Shown piece by piece: positions 60,886 through 64,000 of a stretch of DNA of 64,000 bases. The number at the start of each line of letters is the position of its first letter. Within the stretch, counting starts at the first letter, position 1. Source of the DNA: Tupaia tana (lineage: Eukaryota > Chordata > Mammalia > Scandentia > Tupaiidae); NCBI GenBank assembly GCA_026018925.1, contig JAKSZU010000132.1, forward strand, positions 482,873 to 546,872. The letters are read 5' to 3'. Position numbers and translations under genes: made by a program. The notes beneath the pieces were generated by a model, which saw nothing but the letters and a program-made list of their open reading frames with translations, was not told where the DNA came from and ran no database searches.

Positions 60886-62470
60886 TTGCTGGAGGCTGAA
60901 TTATGAGTAGAAAACCTTCATTACGCCTGTGCCCTGAAATATCTAGTTCCCAGTATGCATGTGGAATCTTCTCAGAGAATGGCTCATCTCTCCTGCCTGG
61001 GAGAAAGGAGCAGAAGGGCTTATTAACAAAACAAAAGATGGAGCTGAGAGCCAGAGAGAAAATTCTACCTTTAAAAAAATCGTAAAAAGGAAAAATTACC
61101 AAAAAAATGAGGAGACAGGAGCAGAGAGAGACAGAGACCTCAGAGACAGAGAGACAGGTATAGAAGGCCAGAGGGGCTCCCTACCAACTAGCTTTGCTTG
61201 ATGGAAGCTGAATTATGAGTAGAAAATCTTCATTTCTCCTTTGCCCTGAAATATCTAGTTCGCAGTATCCATGTGGAATATTCTCAGAGAATGGCTCAAC
61301 TCTCCTGCCTGGGAGAAAGGAGCAGAAGAGCTTATTAACAAAACAAAAGATGGAGCTGAGAGCCAGAGGGAAATTCTACCTTTAAAAAAATCGTAAAAAG
61401 GAAAAATTACCAAAAAAAATGTGGAGACAGGAGCAGAGAGAGACAGAGACCTCAGAGACACAGAGACAGGGATAGAAGGCCAGAGGGGCTCCCTACCACA
61501 CTAGCTTTAGTTGCTGGAAGCTGAATTATGAGTATAAAATCTTCATTTCGCCTGTGCCCTGAAATATCTAGTTCCAAGTATCCATGTGGAATCTTCTCAG
61601 AGAATGGCTCAACTCTCCTGCCTGGGAGAAAGGAGCAGAAGGGCTTATTAACAAAACAAAAGATGGAGCTGAGAGCCAGAGAGAAATTCTACCTTTAAAA
61701 AAAATCGTAAAAAGGAAAAATTACCAAAAAAAAATGAGGAGACAGGAGCAAAGGGAGACAGAGACCTCAGAGACACAGAGACAGGGATAGAAGGCCAGAG
61801 GGGCTCCCTACCACACTAGCTTTGCTTGCTGGAGGCTGAATTATGAGTAGAAAATCTTCATTTCGCCTGTGCCCTGAAATATCTAGTTCCCAGTATCGAT
61901 GTGGAATCTTCTCAGAGAATGGCTCAAATCTCCTGCCTGGGAGAAAGGAGCAGAAGGGCTTATTAACAAAACAAAAGATGGAGCTGAGAGCCAGAGGGAA
62001 ATTCTACCTTTAAAAAAATCGTAAAAAGGAAAAATTACCAAAAAAAATGAGGAGACAGGAGCAGAGAGAGACAGAGACCTCAGAGACACAGAGACAGGGA
62101 TAGAAGGCCAGAGGGGCTCCCTACCACACTAGCTTTGCTTGCTGGAGGCTGAATTATGAGTAGAAAATCTTCATTACGCCTGTGCCCTGAAATATCTAGT
62201 TCCCAGTATCCATGTGGAATCTTCTCAGAGAATGGCTCATCTCTCCTGCCTGGGAGAAAGGAGCAGAAGGGCTTATTAACAAAACAAAAGATGGAGCTGA
62301 GAGCTAGGGAGAAATTCTACCTTTAAAAAAATCGTAAAAAGGAAAAATTACCAAAAAAATGAGGAGACAGGAGCAGAGAGAGACAGAGAAATCAGAGACA
62401 CAGAGACAGGGATAGAAGGCCAAAGGGGCTCCCTACCACAAAAGCTTTGCTTGCTGGAGGCTGAATTATG
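60886..62470 (+). repeat. Mixed monomer run after X2
   Basis: Anchors are at 60943, 61255, 61568, 61883 and 62196. The first two resemble the pair at 32148 and 32460. The monomer at 61883 has GTATCGATG like the spacer at 40281. The one at 62196 has GAGAAATCAG, GCCAAAGGGG and CCACAAAAGC like the right half of that spacer. Several one-base oddities occur, such as CTACCAACTAGC near 61186 and TTTCTCCTTTG near 61232. Confidence 0.85.
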
Positions 62471-63420
62471 AGTTGAAAATCTTCATTTCGCCTGTGCCCT
62501 GAAATATCTAGTTCCCAGTATCCATGTGGAATCTTCTCAGAGAATGGCTCAACTCTCCTGCCTGGGAGAAAGTAGCAGAAGGGCTAATTAACAAAACAAA
62601 TGATGGAGCTGAGAGCCAGAGAGAAATTCTACCTTTAAAAATATCGTAAAAAGGAAAAATTACCACAAAAAATGAGGAGACAGGAGCAGAGAGAGACAGA
62701 GACCTCAGAGACACAGAGACAGGGATAGAAGGCCAGAGGGGCTCCCTACCACACTAGCTTTGCTTGCTGGAGGCTGAATTATGAGTAGAAAATCTTCATT
62801 TCGCCTTTGCCCTGAAATATCTAGTTCGCAGTATCCATGTGGAATATTCTCAGAGAATGGCTCAACTCTCCTGCCTGGGAGAAAGGAGCAGAAGGGATTA
62901 TTAACAAAACAAAAGATGGAGCTGAGAGCCAGAGAGAAATTCTACGTTTAAAAAAATCTTAAAAAGAACAATTAACAAAAATAAATGAGGAGACAGGAGC
63001 AGAGAGAGAAAGAGACCTCAGAGACACAGAGACAGGGATAGAAGGCCAGAGGGGGCTCCCTACCACACTAGCTTTGCTTGCTGGAGGCTGAATTATGAGT
63101 AGAAAATCTTCATTTCGCCTGTGCCCTGAAATATCTAGTTCCCAGTATCCATGTGGAATCTTCTCAGAGAATGGCTCAACTCTCCTGCCTGGGAGAAAGG
63201 AGCAGAAGGGCTTATTAACAAAACAAAAGATGGAGCTGAGAGCCAGAGAGAAATTCTACCTTTAAAAAAAATCGTAAAAAGGAAAAATTACCAAAAAAAA
63301 TGAGGAGACAGGAGCAGAGAGAGACAGAGACCTCAGAGACACAGAGACAGGGATAGAAGGCCAGAGGGGCTCCCTACCACACTAGCTTTGCTTGCTGGAG
63401 GCTGAATTATGAGTAGAAAA
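62471..63420 (+). repeat. Block I4: truncated copy of the I block (first three monomers)
   Basis: Anchors are at 62508, 62821 and 63135. They match the first three monomers of I1, I2 and I3: the TTACCACAAA variant, then TTCGCAG with GAATATTC and CTACGTTTAAAA with ATCTTAAAAAG, then a consensus-like monomer. The fourth position (63449) is not the T type expected from I1-I3, so the match ends by about 63440. Confidence 0.88.
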
Positions 63421-64000
63421 TCTTCATTTCGCCTGTGCCCTGAAATATCTAGTTCCCAGTATCCATGTGGAATCTTCTCAGAGAATGGCTCAACTCTCCT
63501 GCCTGGGAGAAAGGAGCAGAAGGGCTTATTAACAAAACAAAAGATGGAGCTGAGAGCCAGAGAGAAATTCTACCTTTAAAAATATCGTAAAAATGAAAAA
63601 TTACCAAAAAAAATGAGGAGACAGGAGCAGAGAGAGACAGAGACCTCAGAGAGACAGAGACAGGGATAGAAGGCCAGAGGGGCTCCCTACCACACTAGCT
63701 TTGCTTGCTGGAGGCTGAATTATGAGTAGAAAATCTTCATTTCGCCTGTGCCCTGAAATATCTAGTTCCAAGTATCCATGTGGAATCTTCTCAGAGAATG
63801 GCTCAACTCTCCTGCCTGGGAGAAAGGAGCAGAAGTGCTTATTAACAAAACAAAAGATGGAGCTGAGGGCCAGAGGGAAATTCTACTTTTAAAAAAATCG
63901 TAAAAAGGAAAAATTACCAAAAAAAATGTGGAGACAGGAGCAGAGAGAGACAGAGACCTCAGAGACACAGAGACAGGGATAGAAGGCCAGAGGGGCTCCC
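63421..64000 (+). repeat. Terminal monomers at right window edge
   Basis: Anchors are at 63449 and 63762. The first has AAAATATCG with AAATGAAAAATTACC and GAGAGACAGAG. The last is cut by the window end after 239 bases and has GAAGTGCTTATT, GAGGGCCAG and CTACTTTTAAAA. The array continues to the right beyond the window. Confidence 0.92.

Larger units (their letters stand above)
1..64000 (+). repeat. Satellite DNA array, ~313 bp monomer, about 204 head-to-tail copies
   Basis: The entire window is a tandem array of one monomer family in one orientation. Anchors (the CTAG-type landmark) run from 226 to 63762 in 203 intervals averaging 313.0 bp; individual intervals are about 311-316 bp. Length differences come mainly from the two A-runs and single-base indels. 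No interval contains foreign sequence, so there is no transposon, gene or spacer. The low CpG content suggests a methylated vertebrate genome. Array size, homogeneity and higher-order structure are typical of centromeric, pericentromeric or subtelomeric heterochromatin, but the location cannot be told from the sequence. I do not recognise the family. Both array edges lie outside the window. Confidence 0.98.

Noticed and set aside
1-64000. CRISPR array, because of regular direct repeats
   Set aside because: The whole 313 bp period is repeated, with no unique spacers and no cas genes. The DNA looks eukaryotic.
1-64000. Transposon or LTR insertion within the array
   Set aside because: Every anchor interval is about one monomer long. 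There is no room for an insertion, and no terminal repeats or target-site duplications are seen.

Overview
The whole 64 kb window is one uninterrupted, head-to-tail tandem array of a satellite DNA with a monomer of about 313 bp. I followed one landmark in each monomer, the C of a CTAG-type tetranucleotide just before a GTATCCATG-type motif (called the anchor below). There are 204 anchors, the first at 226 and the last at 63762, which gives a mean spacing of 313.0 bp; every interval I read lies within a few bases of that. No interval is long enough to hold a transposon, gene or non-satellite spacer, and no monomer is inverted. I found no supportable protein-coding gene, RNA gene, CRISPR array or mobile element. 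The repeated small open frames are by-products of the repeat: the period is not a multiple of three, so no frame continues from one monomer to the next.

The DNA looks like vertebrate heterochromatin (centromeric, pericentromeric or subtelomeric). A consensus-like monomer (35588-35900) is 44% GC (139 of 313 bases, counted) and has only two CpG dinucleotides where roughly 15 would be expected. The CpG sites decay to TpG or CpA in several monomers, which fits methylated DNA. I do not recognise the family and cannot name the species. No functional CENP-B box is present.

Layout. (1) 1-18.5 kb: relatively divergent monomers with short, partly overlapping duplications. These are a 13-monomer copy (1-1995 versus 4061-6056) with a one-monomer deletion, a 3-monomer tandem copy (6.06-7.93 kb), a 19-monomer-offset copy (2.72-3.66 versus 8.66-9.59 kb), and a 7-monomer higher-order unit (13.9-18.3 kb) related to 10.8-12.1 kb. 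(2) 18.5-30.4 kb: a very similar tandem duplication of a 19-monomer unit (5.95 kb). (3) 30.4-34.95 kb: mixed monomers with a 3-monomer-offset and a 4-monomer-offset duplication. (4) 34.9-64 kb: the youngest-looking part. A 16-monomer block (I1, I2, I3, plus a truncated I4) recurs. I2 together with a locally amplified trimer/tetramer cassette forms a 34-monomer, 10.65 kb unit present twice (39.6-50.24 and 50.24-60.89 kb).

History, from shared variants: the I1/I2 duplication came first, and the 10.65 kb unit holding I2 was duplicated later. A cluster of single-base indels at 49.56-51.4 kb straddles the junction of the two 10.65 kb copies, so that stretch may be imperfect consensus sequence. The copy number there should be treated with caution.
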